From Panicum virgatum (taxonomy: Eukaryota > Streptophyta > Magnoliopsida > Poales > Poaceae): 64,000 bases of DNA. The position numbers and the translations under genes are program-made. The notes below the pieces were generated by a model. That model saw only the letters and a program-made list of their open reading frames with translations. It was not told the DNA's origin and made no database searches. Positions 20,205-31,629 of this stretch are shown here, piece after piece. Within the stretch, counting starts at the first letter, position 1. Each line of letters opens with the position of its first letter. The stretch is taken from contig NC_053147.1 in assembly GCF_016808335.1 (NCBI RefSeq), positions 66,152,960-66,216,959 on the forward strand, written 5' to 3'.

Positions 20205-21401
20205 GGAACGAGATCCTCTGCAGTCGGCCTCCTTGACTGCTCTCGGCAGTAACGCAATCTGTGCCGTTCGTTGTCATCCAACGGAGCAGCTGAGCCCAGA
20301 CAATCTACCTCGTTTGCACATGTTGCGGCCCAACAACACGGCCTGCTAAGCTTTGGTAGCCCCTACCGAGAGCTCCCGAAATCGCCGCCGCCGTCTTCTG
20401 CTCCAGCACCGCGCCACCACCGTCTTCTGCTCCAGCGTCGTGCCTTCGCCATCTTTTGCTCGAGCGCCACGGATGGAGAGACACACCATCGCCATCTTTT
20501 GCTCGAGCGCCGCGGATGGAGAGCCGCGCCATCGTCACCCTCTCATCCAGAGGCGCACTGTCGTCGTCTCCTCGTCCAGAGCCGCGCCGTCGTCATCCTC
20601 TCATCCAGAGCCGCGCCGTCGTCATCCCTTCATCCAGAGCTACCAATTTTGCCACCGGCGCCGGCGCTGGCCTCGTCCGCCACGCGCCAGCCTGTGCATC
20701 AGGCGGTCCCATCCCCGCTCGGAATGAAGGACTCCTCTGCCGACGCGGCGGACGACGACGACGACAGCGTGTACGCCGTCAACAACAACGGGGACGACTA
20801 CGACGATGAGGACGGCCACATGTACGCCAGCCACTGCGCCCACCACCATCACTGCGGCGCAGGCAACGGCAATGGGCGCAGCAAGGGCGGGCGTGGCGAG
20901 GACAGCGCCGCCACGGCGTAGGACCTGGACGACGAGCCAGAGGCGGGCGGCGGCGGGAAGCGTGCGAGGGCGACGGCGCCGGGCGAGCCATCGGTGACGG
21001 TGCAGCAGCTGCTCTGCGGACCCGCAGCAGGCGCGGCGCTGGCAGCGCCGCCGCGCGGTGGAGGTGGAGGAGGCGCAGATCGCCCTGAGGCCCGCGCGTA
21101 CCAGCTGGAGCGGCAGCGGCTCAAATGGGAGCGCTTCCGTGGCAACAAGGAGCGCGTGCGCCTGCAGAACGAGCGGCTCCTGCTCAAAGGCCGCCGCATG
21201 CTGCTCATGCTCCGCCACAAGGACATGGAACCTCTCGGCAGGGGCTGCCTCCTGTTTTTTACACTTAGCAGGCCATATTGTTGGGCCGCATAATGTGCGA
21301 AACGAAGTAGTTTCTGCTGCTCCGTTGGATGGCAGTGGACGACAGCGATGCGTGACTACCGAGAGCAGTCGTGGAGGCCGACTGCCGAGGATCTCGGTTC
21401 C
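20205..21401 (+). mobile_element. Pack-MULE-like element carrying a trihelix gene fragment
   Basis: Long inverted repeats of about 140 bp bound it. The left starts GGAACGAGATCCTCTGCAGT and the right, inward on the minus strand, GGAACCGAGATCCTCGGCAG. They stay similar through the atccaacggagcagc and gcggcccaacaa blocks to gcctgctaag. An 8-bp CTGTATGA flanks both ends (20197-20204, 21402-21409). Long TIRs with host coding sequence between them are the definition of a Pack-MULE. The 8-bp duplication is at the short end for Mutator-like elements. Between the left TIR and the captured gene lie short tandem repeats (about 20440-20640, ttttgctcgagcgcc and tcatccagagccgcgcc units). No transposase. 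Confidence 0.8.
20724..21236 (+). pseudogene. Captured trihelix / MYB-SANT-like C-terminal fragment
   Basis: A single frame reads MKDSSADAADDDDDSVYAVN, an acidic and His-rich stretch, KRARATAPGEPSVTVQQLL, then the helical block AYQLERQRLKWERFRGNKER and LQNERLLLKGRRMLLMLRHK. This matches the C-terminal acidic linker and coiled-coil of plant trihelix/MYB-SANT-like DNA-binding proteins. The N-terminal DNA-binding domain is missing. The only break in the frame is TAG at 20919-20921. A family-typical residue run between NKER and VRLQNE also looks shortened. The frame continues into the right TIR and stops at 21291-21293. It lies wholly inside the Pack-MULE, so it is a transduplicate, not a native gene. 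Confidence 0.65.
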
Positions 21402-21409
21402 CTGTATGA

Positions 21410-22335
21410 ATGTTGCCTGTTGGGGTCCATTCGGCGAAAAGAGAAGACAATAGTAGCAGCACAAGGATGAAGATGATGGCAAGCTATTGAAAACTAGGTG
21501 AAGAACGCGCTCCACTGCGTTGGAAGAAAACATGGAAGGAAACTGAAAAGGAAAAAAATTGAGCAAAAAAATGGAAAATTATGAGAGAGAAAGGAAACAC
21601 GTCACCGCACGGCGGTGGACACCACCGGGCGTTCCCGCGCGCCCGCGCCTATGTTTGGATGTCGCCTCCGTCCGTCTCGCTCCCGCCACCGTTTGCGCTG
21701 AGGCCGTGACACCAGTGTCGCCGCCGACGCCATCGCTTCGACACCAGCATTCGGATCCGCCGCCCCTCCATGCCGTCACCCGGATCTGCCGGCCGCTGCA
21801 CCGCCTCGACGCCGCCGCTCGGATCCGCCGCTCGCCGATCCACCTCGACGCCGCTGGACCGGATCCGCCGCCCATTGCTTTGTTTCGACGTCGTCGGCCG
21901 AGATCCGCAATCTGCGCCCTCCACGGCGGGTGGAGGGCGGCGTGCTGAGGCGGCATGGGGAGGGACGGTGGCAGCGTCCAGGAGGGGGAGGGGCGGCGAC
22001 GGCGTGGAGACGGCAAAGGGGAGGGATGGAGGGCAGTGACTGCCGGGAGGGGCGGGATGGAGGCCGGGGAGGAAGGGGGCACATTGCGATGGGGAGGGTA
22101 GAGAGGGCGGGTCTTTTTGCAAAAAAAATATGGACGGCGGGTTCGAATAATAAAACTTGAAGGGTCTATTTGCGAAAAAACTAAGAAACGGCGTGGATCA
22201 ATCTCGCGCGACAGATCGGACGGCCAGCGTTGCGCTACCTTTCTACGGGGACACGTGTCGCTCCGTGAGCAATCGGGTGCACCCAGGCCTCCCCCTCCAT
22301 GGTGTATAGTATATAACATATATTGTTTTTAGTAC
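21410..22335. other. GC-rich non-genic block
   Basis: About 21600-22100 is GC-rich with repeated cggatccgccg phrases, giving many overlapping low-complexity frames on both strands. No domain was recognised. It may be another captured or decayed sequence. Confidence 0.35.
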
Positions 22336-22389
22336 GAAAACGATAAAATATGATGGGGCATTTTTTCATATTGTGCAAGTTTTATGTTT

Positions 22390-22600
22390 TACTACCTTTG
22401 ATTCAAAATAGAGTTTATTTTGGATTTACTCTAAGTTAAATTTATCTCGCAATAACTATAAGTTTATATAAAGGGCGTGGCTAACGTACGGCCGGCCGTA
22501 AATTAGGCCGGCTGTACGGCCTATCTCTTTTTGGAAATAAACGGAGTCATAGGCCCACGCCTTTCCTCATTTGGTAAAATAACCGGCGGACTGTTCAAGA
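22390..22600. repeat. Stowaway-like scrap and small foldback
   Basis: tactacctttgattcaaaat at 22390 resembles a Stowaway end, without a partner. At 22473-22566, aaagggcgtggc and gcccacgccttt form the arms of a short foldback of about 95 bp. It contains the palindrome TACGGCCGGCCGTA. Confidence 0.4.
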
Positions 22601-24160
22601 CTAATTTTTGCACCAAAACTAGTCACACAACCGCAAAACATTTTTACTATCTTGATACCAATAATTCAACTCAACAATTGTAATTAAAAGCAACTTTAGA
22701 AATCTCATAGGAAAATCTAAGAAAAATGGTAAGCAAGAAAATCTAAGAAAAATGGTAAACAAATTAGAGCATATACAAAAGCATTGTACTCATCTAAATT
22801 CTAAACATTCGGAGTTTCAAAGCTACAATCATATTGGTCATAATTGCCTCCATAGTGGTACGGCTATAGCAGCAAGAATGTCTTGCAGTTGTGATCCTCC
22901 TGCTAGCAGGATCACAACCTGATAGCCTCCAAACCTTGTTCCTCCCGATGGTTGTTGTCATAAAAAAAATCACCAATTGCAGCCTCTTCACTGCAACAAT
23001 CACCAACCAAAAATAGATGGTAACGTCAACAACAATAATAGAATCACACGGTCCTCGTTCATCTTGATAGAAACCAAATCGACCAAATCAAGTGGCGCAA
23101 CATTGCTAAAGGTAGTTCGGGCTGCTGCTCCCGACGATGCAGAGGGTGTGCTTCCCCACATTCCACCTGCACGTAGACACCCAAACACCACTATATCACC
23201 TAGTCATAGAAAAAGACTTCCACGGAGCAAACCCATCAAAGTTACCAAATAACTCCCCAAAAATTTATCTCCATGTGCGTGTGTACAAACCAACAAGTAG
23301 GAGCACGAAGCAACAGCATATATAACCGAGCCCGAGGGGCGAACGACAGCCGATGAGGGGGTGGCAGCTGAATGACGACTTGAAGAGGATGTAGCGTAGG
23401 TTGTTATCATCGTAGAAGTCGTAATCCACAGCCCTGTCCGTCTTGGCGAGATACTTCTTGACCTTGCCTATTAGAATTGCTCATAGTTTAAATATATAAA
23501 AGATTGGCATGCATACACTAAAGTAGGTTATCCTACTTGCATGACCAAAACTGCCTAGTAACTCATATAAGAATTGCTTATAAATTAGATGCAAAATGCT
23601 TGGTAGACATACAGTAAATTGTCTAGATTCTAAACTGGACCGCCCCAATTGCATATTGTTCAAGACCCATGAAAACATAGAACTGAACAAAAATGCACCT
23701 TTGATGCCCTGAAAGCATTAGCAAAAAAGTTACATATTTGATGCCCTGAAAACAAAAATGCACCTTTAGACCACCCCAGCTAAGAAATCTTAGGGAAAAA
23801 AAAGGTAGAACTATTATATTTTGAACATTGACAATGCAAGCATCAGCTATTAAGAAATGCATTTATGAAAAGAAAGCATACCAGCCAGCCGTAATTACAA
23901 CCACACCTCCTTCCTTATCTGCTCACGTTATGTTATTTCTACTTCACTAATACTACCATTCAACTCGACGGTTACATGAAACAACTTTTTGAGACTAATT
24001 AAGTAAATTTATGAAGAAATCTAACAAAAACTAAAACATATACAACGGGAATTTTCACCCATCTAAACATTCATACATAAATCTTCAGACCTCATTCTTT
24101 AGCACCAAAAACATATGGAGTGGAGCCATCATCAAATTTGTGTAAGCCTGCTATGGTACC

Positions 24161-24340
24161 AAAACAAGGAATTGAATCAATATTAATATACCAACAAATT
24201 GCCTAAATTGATGAGGACAGCTAACCAGCAAAACAAGGAATTGAATCAGTATTGATAACCAGCAAAATCGCCTAAATTGATGATAGCTAACTAGCAATAA
24301 AAAGAATTGAATCAATATTGATAAGCAGCAAATCACCCAA
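24161..24340 (+). repeat. ~67-bp tandem repeat, three copies
   Basis: Units begin at about 24161, 24230 and 24296. Each contains aggaattgaatcaatattga (or a close variant), then gcctaaattgatga and agctaac. AT-rich. Period varies between 66 and 69 bp. Confidence 0.75.
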
Positions 24341-24416
24341 TTCAAGCCTTGTGTGAGCATGTTCATGCCTATTTGTACAACTAACCATCAAACCAGACAC
24401 AAACAATAAACTGGGG

Positions 24417-24610
24417 GGAAATGCTTATCGGGAACCATATTATTGCCCATCTATAATAATATTATTGCCTAATTCCTACATATAAATTGCTTAAATGCTT
24501 ATCTAGTGTTGATATTTTTGTTGTTATGTATGGGAAAAATGCTTATTAGGAACCATATTATTGCCCATCTATAATAATATCGTTGCATAATTCCTACTTA
24601 TAAATGCTTA
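24417..24610 (+). repeat. ~78-bp direct repeat spaced by ~37 bp
   Basis: Copies at about 24417-24495 and 24532-24610 share aaccatattattgcccatct and ataataatat, then ttcctac and tataaatgctta, with few differences. Confidence 0.8.
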
Positions 24611-26270
24611 TAAGTTCTACCAAGATGCTAATGAACTTAGCATAAGTTGCATGCGATGCTTATGTACTAATAATCAGCAAAAACCAAAAACTTTTCTAAA
24701 TTGCTTCATGTGAACATTTTAGATGTTAGTCGGATAGTATTAAAATGCATATTGAAATTTATTAAAACCATGGTTTAATTTGAGAGCAGCAAAATATGTT
24801 TGCTGTTGGTATTCAGAATAATATGGGAAGAACAACTATTCTAATATTCAATACATTCAAACAATTGGATTATAATGGCTTTTGAGAATAGTGAATTCTG
24901 TAAATTCCACATATGAGCATTGTTACTAATTACACAGCAGCTAGAACTAGCCAATCGAAAATGTCTCTCACATAACAAAAAGGGAACAGGTACTGAGATC
25001 ATGCATATATTAAAATTGTGTAGAGCATCTATCACTAAATTTTTTTTATAAATGATATAAATATGAAAAAAGTAGTTCTAGATAATCTGTACACTAAATC
25101 AATAAAGTAACTTGCAGTCTAGAAAATCAGTAACTTGTAGTCTAGAAAATCACCGATTGAACCACAAAATAATAGCATTGCATAATGACAATAGTAGTAC
25201 TGCCTTATTGAAATGATGATTATTTCCTAATCATGGTGCATTACAGCATGTTTTGGAAAGAAAACATAGACAATAATATACCTCAAGTTTTGCAAATGTG
25301 TGACCTTTGTACGCATCCAGCTAGATGTAATTGTTAATTTATCTCATCTTCCATAATAAAATAGGATGTTGTCTAACTCAAGAAATAGATTTGTCCTCAT
25401 AGAAATCAGGGGTTCACCTAACTGAAGAAAGAACTACCTACTAAAAAAGCAATTATATACCTAAATGGAGTAGTAGCTTTGCATAGTAGAAATTGAACTT
25501 TACCTCAACATGTTTGACTATGTATATGTGTAATAAAAGTTGTCCTTCCCAGCATACCTGCACAAATTAAAATTGATTCAATAAGCAAAATAAAAAATCC
25601 TGAAAATACAGGAAATACTCAAATCAAAACACCACAAACGCTATACTTGTTGAATTAATTGCTTGTTGACTTAGTATAAGTTGCTTACAAATAAAATTCG
25701 TAGGTTCACCTCAGTGACCTCGGGTGTTATGAGAACAACCCTTTGCCTAATGCAGAATAGAGCCTTTGATCCTAACTGAGATAGTAATTTGCCTAATCAA
25801 TGTCAGACTATTGCCTATGTACAACAATAATATTGCTTGAAATCCAAGTGTTCAACTAATCACCAGGCTTTTGAATTCTGGTTTAATATCATAAGCAACG
25901 TGTCATAAGCATTTTGATTAGTGTTCAGTAGATACTTAAATGATATCAGTGGAGCATCTCATAAGTATAATATCCTCTGTTCTAATGTGTTATTCTATCT
26001 GAACACAAAAATGCTAATCAAATATGATAATGCTAACCTGGTGCCATGATTCCAACCTAAATCATTGTCAAAACCAGAGAAAGGACAATGACTGAAAGAG
26101 TTATCTATGCTATAATTTACACTAATTGAATAGGCAAGTTGTCCTATTATCTTACTACACAAATGTTCAAAGCAAAATGAAACCAATTCACAAAACTAAA
26201 TACAAGCTTGTAGGCTAGCATAATAAGACTTCCACATATCCGGTTTACAGACGATCCAAGCAAAGCATTA

Positions 26271-27070
26271 AGCATTTGTTACTCAAATGGGTCACTGACC
26301 ACAAGGAAGGCAAAGTTTGTGTCAGCAGGCTCAATCTACACCTGGTACACATCCTCCTTCACCATCTCCTGGCGGCCACCATTACCTCCTTGCTTAAAGC
26401 TTCTCCTGGATGCAACATATATAGGGACAAACGATGATGCCTATAAGCAACACTTTGAACAAGCCAGATATGCATTTTCTCGAACAGGTTCTGGGCAGAC
26501 AATAGAAGGGGGACGCACATCCACCATGCCGAGGCTGAGGGAAAGGAGGGAGGTGTAGGCCTCCACGTAGATCTTGGAGCAGCTGCTCACATCCTCGTGG
26601 TCGGCCATCCGGCCAAAATCCCCCGAATCCTAACCCCCAGTCTCAAATCTCTTATCAAACCCTAACCCAGACATGCCTCAATTTGAGATGCGAAGGAAGG
26701 AGAGATAGCTAGGCTACGGCAGTGGAGGCTACAGTGCCCAACAACATGATGCGCCCTACCGCGAGCTGCTGCCCTCGTCCGCCCCTCCCTATAGCACGTT
26801 GCCCGCTGCCGTAGGGCTAGGAGGAGGGTGGGGCACCGTAGTAGGGCAGCACAGAGGAGGAGGAGGAGGAGGAGGGGGAGGAGAACCTGTGTCGCCGGCC
26901 GTCTGCCACGATTACGCTGGAGCTTGACGAACGAATCGAAGGATCGGGAGAGAGCGGCTCAAGGAAATGGAGATGGCAGCTTATCTGCGTGTGTGTGAAT
27001 GAGGGGTGAAGAGAAAGATGCCTGACCGAAAAGGATAAGGCCGTGCGTGATGCCTGTGAGTGTTCGATCA
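26271..27070 (-). other. Minus-strand gene-like remnant, unrecognised
   Basis: From ATG 26606 on the minus strand the frame gives MADHEDVSSCSKIYVEAYTS, then LLSLSLGMVDVRPPSIVCPE. Further down, around 26310, comes a stretch ending IEPADTNFAFLVVSDPF with a stop just before it. Upstream, 26820-27060 reads on the minus strand like a CT-rich leader. This may be the 5' end of a decayed gene whose 3' part includes the piece near 23340-23480. I do not recognise the family. Confidence 0.35.
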
Positions 27071-27419
27071 ACGATGGATGACGGATAGAGCCAGCCGTTT
27101 TAGGGGAAAAATACGACCGGCTTGAATACAGTCATTACCTTATATAAAAATATTATAACATCTAATAATAAATATACTACCAAACGTATTTTATGGCTGA
27201 TTCAACTAGACCAGTTCGATGTCGTAGCTGCTAGTGTATTTAGCTATAAATTTGCTCAAGTTATAGAAATTCGACTTCGAATGGAAACTAAAGTAAACTA
27301 TTATTTTGTAAGCTGAGAAGCTACTACAATTTCAGAAATATACTTGAAAACGATAATACATCCAGTATGGTGTACTGTACGCTCGTACACGTACAGCGGC
27401 CATACGTACACTGTCATGT

Positions 27420-27425
27420 CACGTG
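27420..27425. promoter_or_regulatory. G-box in TPR3-like upstream region
   Basis: A CACGTG core lies about 160 bp upstream of the TPR3-like start codon, the usual promoter position for bZIP/bHLH sites. A telobox-like aaaccctaac (27547-27556) is in the probable 5'UTR. Both are short motifs that could occur by chance. Confidence 0.35.
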
Positions 27426-27582
27426 CTTGCTTCCATAATCCATGCCCGAGCAAACACACTGCGAAATACGTCTGGAAATTAGAGAGAGAGAAAAAAACGA
27501 GAAGAAGAAGAAGAGGAGAGAGAGGCGAGACGAGCTCGCGGGCCCAAAACCCTAACCCGCGGACTCCTTGGCGGCGGCGGCG

Positions 27583-30500
27583 ATGGCGGGAGGCGGCGGA
27601 GAAGGCGTTTCGCCGTCGGCGGCGCTCAAGGACCAGGGGAACGAGCAGTTCAAGTCGGGGAACTACCTCAAGGCCGCCGCGCTCTACACGCAGGCCATCA
27701 AGCTCGACCCCGACAACGCCACCCTCTACAGGTTTCCGCTCCCCTTCCTCCACCGCTTCCCCGAACCTGCCTGTCGTGCGGGTGCTCTAGCTACACGCGC
27801 GGCCGATCTCGGCCCTGCGTTCGGGTCATGTATCGGGGTGCTGTTACATGGTCTGGTGTGGCGTGGTCCGATTCGCGTGGGGCGACGAACAGATTGCGCC
27901 CAGCGGCGTGACTGATCGGAGTAAGGTGCGAGTGTTGGACTGTGGCGGCCATTGGGGATTGGGGGCTGACAACCTCTGGGAGTGATCTGTCGCGATACTG
28001 GGGATGATTTGCAGGCTTGCTTCAGGCTGTTGAAATGCAAATTAAGTTGCTCAACTTACTTGGCTACGCCCTTTCCTTTGATTGCTGAATGGATTGGAAG
28101 TTAGGTTCTGGGAGTAAGATTCTGAATCTAGTCATATTCTTCTGAGGTAACATCCTGAGTCTGATGCTGTGGTGTTACTTGCTGATGGCATCTAGCGAGC
28201 GCCTGCAATACTGCAGCGGAAACATCCGATCATGTAACTGCAGGACCGAATGAGCCAGTTTCTGGGATGGACTTTTGTCGTTCCTATACAGATAAGTTCC
28301 ATTCGTCGCACACGATTGATAAGTAGCTGGCTCGAGAAGCATTACTTTTGGGTGTAGATACAATTAGCATTCCCTAACAGGAAAGGAAAAAAATGCTTCA
28401 TGTTTCCAAATGAATTTGTCCTTTCTTTTCATATGCTGGCATATATCTGTGCACCCATAATAAATTAAAGATGTGATAAAAACTGCCGACTCTTCCCTTG
28501 TTTATGATATTTTAAATGTAACGCCAACTGAGCAGAAAACTTCTGAATAAGCATCGAAAGAGTCCTTCCTTTGTATGTCCAGTTCATTTATGGTATGGGT
28601 CTGTGCACATAACTCTCTTGTTACTCTAAACCGAAAACCTGTTACAGCATCCATTTTTTGAAATGGAGATGTATATGAGTTAAGGAATCCATATACAGGG
28701 CTAGGAAATTTAGACAGACTCGCTTTCTTGTAACTGACTATGCCAGCAACAACTTTTGTGGAAATTATTTATGCCATACTTCTTTTGTCGTGCTGTACTA
28801 GCTCTTCAAGAGTTCTAATTTATGTTTTTCATTTTAATTCCTTTCAGCAACCGAGCTGCAGCCTTTCTGCAGCTGGTTAAGCTTAGTAAAGCACTTGCTG
28901 ATGCTGAGACAACAGTCAAGCTGAAGCCAGAGTGGGAGAAGGTGTGTTACTGTCAGAGTGCCCTCTAATTTACATTTTGTTTACTTGACTGTATGATTTC
29001 ACAGCCTGTCCTCTTTTGTAATATAGGGTCATTTCAGGAAAGGTTGTGTCTTGGAGGCCATGGAGCGCTATGAAGAGGTGAGACTAAAAGGAAAATCCCA
29101 TGTTAGTTTCACTCGATGTGGGGAGATGATGCAATCTCTTTTTTACCCTTTACTTTCATAAACTTTGACCAAGTCTTCCATGGCCTAGCAAATCCAGAAA
29201 TAAAGTTTGAATAGTTCGCATAGTGATGTTTCTTGTAACTAAAACAATAATTGGATGAACTGAAGTACTCAAATAATAAAGAAAATTCAAAATTGCCTCG
29301 GTTAGATTTACTCGTTTACATTGTACACATTGTACCCCCCGAAAAAAAAAACTTGTTCTTGTATCTGACCAATACATTATCTTCTGTCCATGCCTAATTT
29401 GGGCTTTTGTTGTAACTGAACCATTGCCTTCCTTCTTTGCTGCTATTTTCCTCTTCCCAAATATATTTCTGGAATTTCTGGCTAAATTGCTTAAATGAGG
29501 CCTCGTGCTCTCCTAAGTTACAGCATAAATTTGTATCATTTGCAATATCTATGGCAGCCAGTTCTTTGATGTTTTTTCCCCCATGAAATGGAGATTTTAG
29601 CTGATTTTTAGTCTATCTTTTCCATGGTGTAGGCAATATATGCTTTTCAGACAGCTTTGCAGCACAATCCACAAAATACAGAAGTCTCGAGAAAAATCAA
29701 GAGGCTTTCTCAGTTACCAAGGGAAAAGAAGCGTGCCCTTGATGCTGAGAGCATGCGTTCCAATGTTGACATTGGGAAGAACTTAGATTCTCTGAAAACA
29801 GAGTTGGTGAGTTTTATTGTTAATGACTTGTGAGTGTAAGATCCCCCCCAAATGTTCTATGCTCAATACTACTGTATGTAAAATTGCCTTGAGAAGAAGT
29901 CAACAAGATATAACCAGCAAGCCGATCCATGGTGTTTCAAATTTTCATATGTTACTGATTTTTCTGTTGTCATGTCAATATAGATAAACCTTAATCTTGT
30001 TTTTCTGCAACTGTATCCAGATGCAATTTGTGTACTATATTCATGAAGTTATTTATGTTACCAGTTTGAGTGTTGCAGAAATGACAGAAAAAAGAGACTG
30101 TTTTAGACAAGGCATCTTCCATCATTTATGTGTTAATATCCGTATATTTTCTTTTCAGGCTGCAAAGTATGGAGATGCAGAAACAGGGCAGAGTATCTTT
30201 TCGTTTGTTGTTAATGTGATAGAATTAGCAATAAAGGATTGGCATGACACTGGAAAAGTTGATCCAAGGGTCAATTTTCTTCTCGATGAGCAGAAGACTA
30301 ACACTAAAAAATATCTCCCAGTGGTTAACATTGACAAGGTACTATGCAGCTACAGAACACTTCATTTGCAACTTAACATAAACTTCTGCATTGTACAAGC
30401 ACATGTATGATCTTGAAATTTACTTAGGTTCTGTCGGATTCTAGTTTTGTATTTCTTGAATGTTCTGCTAGTAGTTCCACTCTAAATTTATAACCACCTC

Positions 30501-31629
30501 TATAACAAACCCTTATGCTTGTGTATTTCCCTAGGCCTTTGAGTCACCCCAAACTCACGGTGAATGCTTCACATTTTTGCGGCAATATGCGGAGGATTCT
30601 TTTGCGAAGGCTGCTTGTATGGTGGCAGCTAAGAGCATCATCTCCTACCCACAGGTCCAGTTCACACTCTACTGCTCTTTTACATGTTGGTATGAGTTAT
30701 GTGGTTTCATAATTAACTGCTGTTTCCTTGGCACTGGCAGTTATTTTTCTTGGCAAGATAGTGTTTAGCATTGTCAGTATTGATACTGTACATTGCATTG
30801 TGTCGTGTGTACCAGAGTGAAAGCGGAAGACTAATATGATCTATTATATATTCATATGCAGGTCTGGAAAGGGCAAGGATCCAGAAAATGGAAGCTTGAA
30901 CAGAGTGATGGGTTCTTTGTACAATTTGAATCACCAGCTCTAAGGAAGATATGGTTTGTGCCCAGCGCAAAAGAAAAGGGTCAAACATTGTGCAGGTAAT
31001 TCTCTCTTTCTGGGATATTCTACATTTTTCGTTTCCCGGCAGTTTGGAAGTAGTCAATTTATAATTAGTTTGACCTCCCAAAACATTGCTGAGGGAGGGC
31101 TGGGATTAGGCTAACCACAACTAGTAATAGCTCTCTGAGTTCAGATGACCACGTCCACCAGAACATGAACAATAGTTCGTTTGTTGATGGTAGCATATCA
31201 CGGGCGAATTGTGCCTGCAACCGTGACTGGAGAACAGAAACGACAAGCCTGGCACATACACCTGCCACCACTTTTGCTGAGATGTTTGCGGTATCCATTA
31301 CCCTGTGAGGCGCCCCACTTTCTGTGACCCTTGGATGCACCCGTTGCACCGCCGTGTACTTTACAGTTTGTACACGCGCCCTCCGTTCATGCGTTCCGTT
31401 TTGCTTTCCTGCTTTCCTAACCTGTTGGATAGGCAGTGTAGCATTGCCATCAAAGTTCCTCCCTCTCTCCCCTGCTCTTTATGGCAGTCACAAGGTTTAG
31501 GACACTGGTGTGTACTGACGCTGTACGGTGCTTGTCTCCCTTTATTGCGCGTGCAGGAGCCCTGAGACCTTGGACATCGGCATCCATGAGGTCCTCCCCC
31601 GGATATTCAAGGAAGCAGCAGCGGCTTGA
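27583..31629 (+). CDS. TPR3: TPR protein, TPR3-like putative co-chaperone
   Basis: Eight exons: 27583-27731, 28848-28941, 29027-29077, 29633-29806, 30159-30338, 30535-30654, 30862-30995, 31557-31629. Together they encode 324 residues, and all introns have GT-AG borders with matching phases. The N-terminal third is a three-TPR unit: ALKDQGNEQFKSGNYLKAAA, then YSNRAAAFLQLVKLSKALAD, then GHFRKGCVLEAMERYEEAIY. This arrangement in HSP70/HSP90 co-chaperones binds chaperone C-terminal EEVD tails. A basic helix (KIKRLSQLPREKKRAL) follows. A conserved C-terminal domain comes next (YLPVVNIDKAFESP, FLRQYAEDSFAKAACMVAAK, VWKGQGSRKWKLEQSDGFFV, ending PRIFKEAAAA). This architecture and length match Arabidopsis TPR3 (At1g04190, about 328 aa). 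I chose ATG 27583, since the frame upstream has no ATG. The chaperone partner is inferred. No defects seen. Confidence 0.9.

Larger units (their letters stand above)
22601..26270. other. AT-rich region with local repeats and unrecognised remnants
   Basis: No intact gene. On the minus strand the stretch 23480-23340 translates to KVKKYLAKTDRAVDYDFYDD followed by NNLRYILFKSSFSC. It looks like real coding sequence but I cannot name the family. Two tandem-repeat blocks are listed separately. Confidence 0.4.

Noticed and set aside
20640..21566. 308-residue minus-strand frame across the Pack-MULE
   Set aside because: Antisense of the captured trihelix fragment and TIRs.
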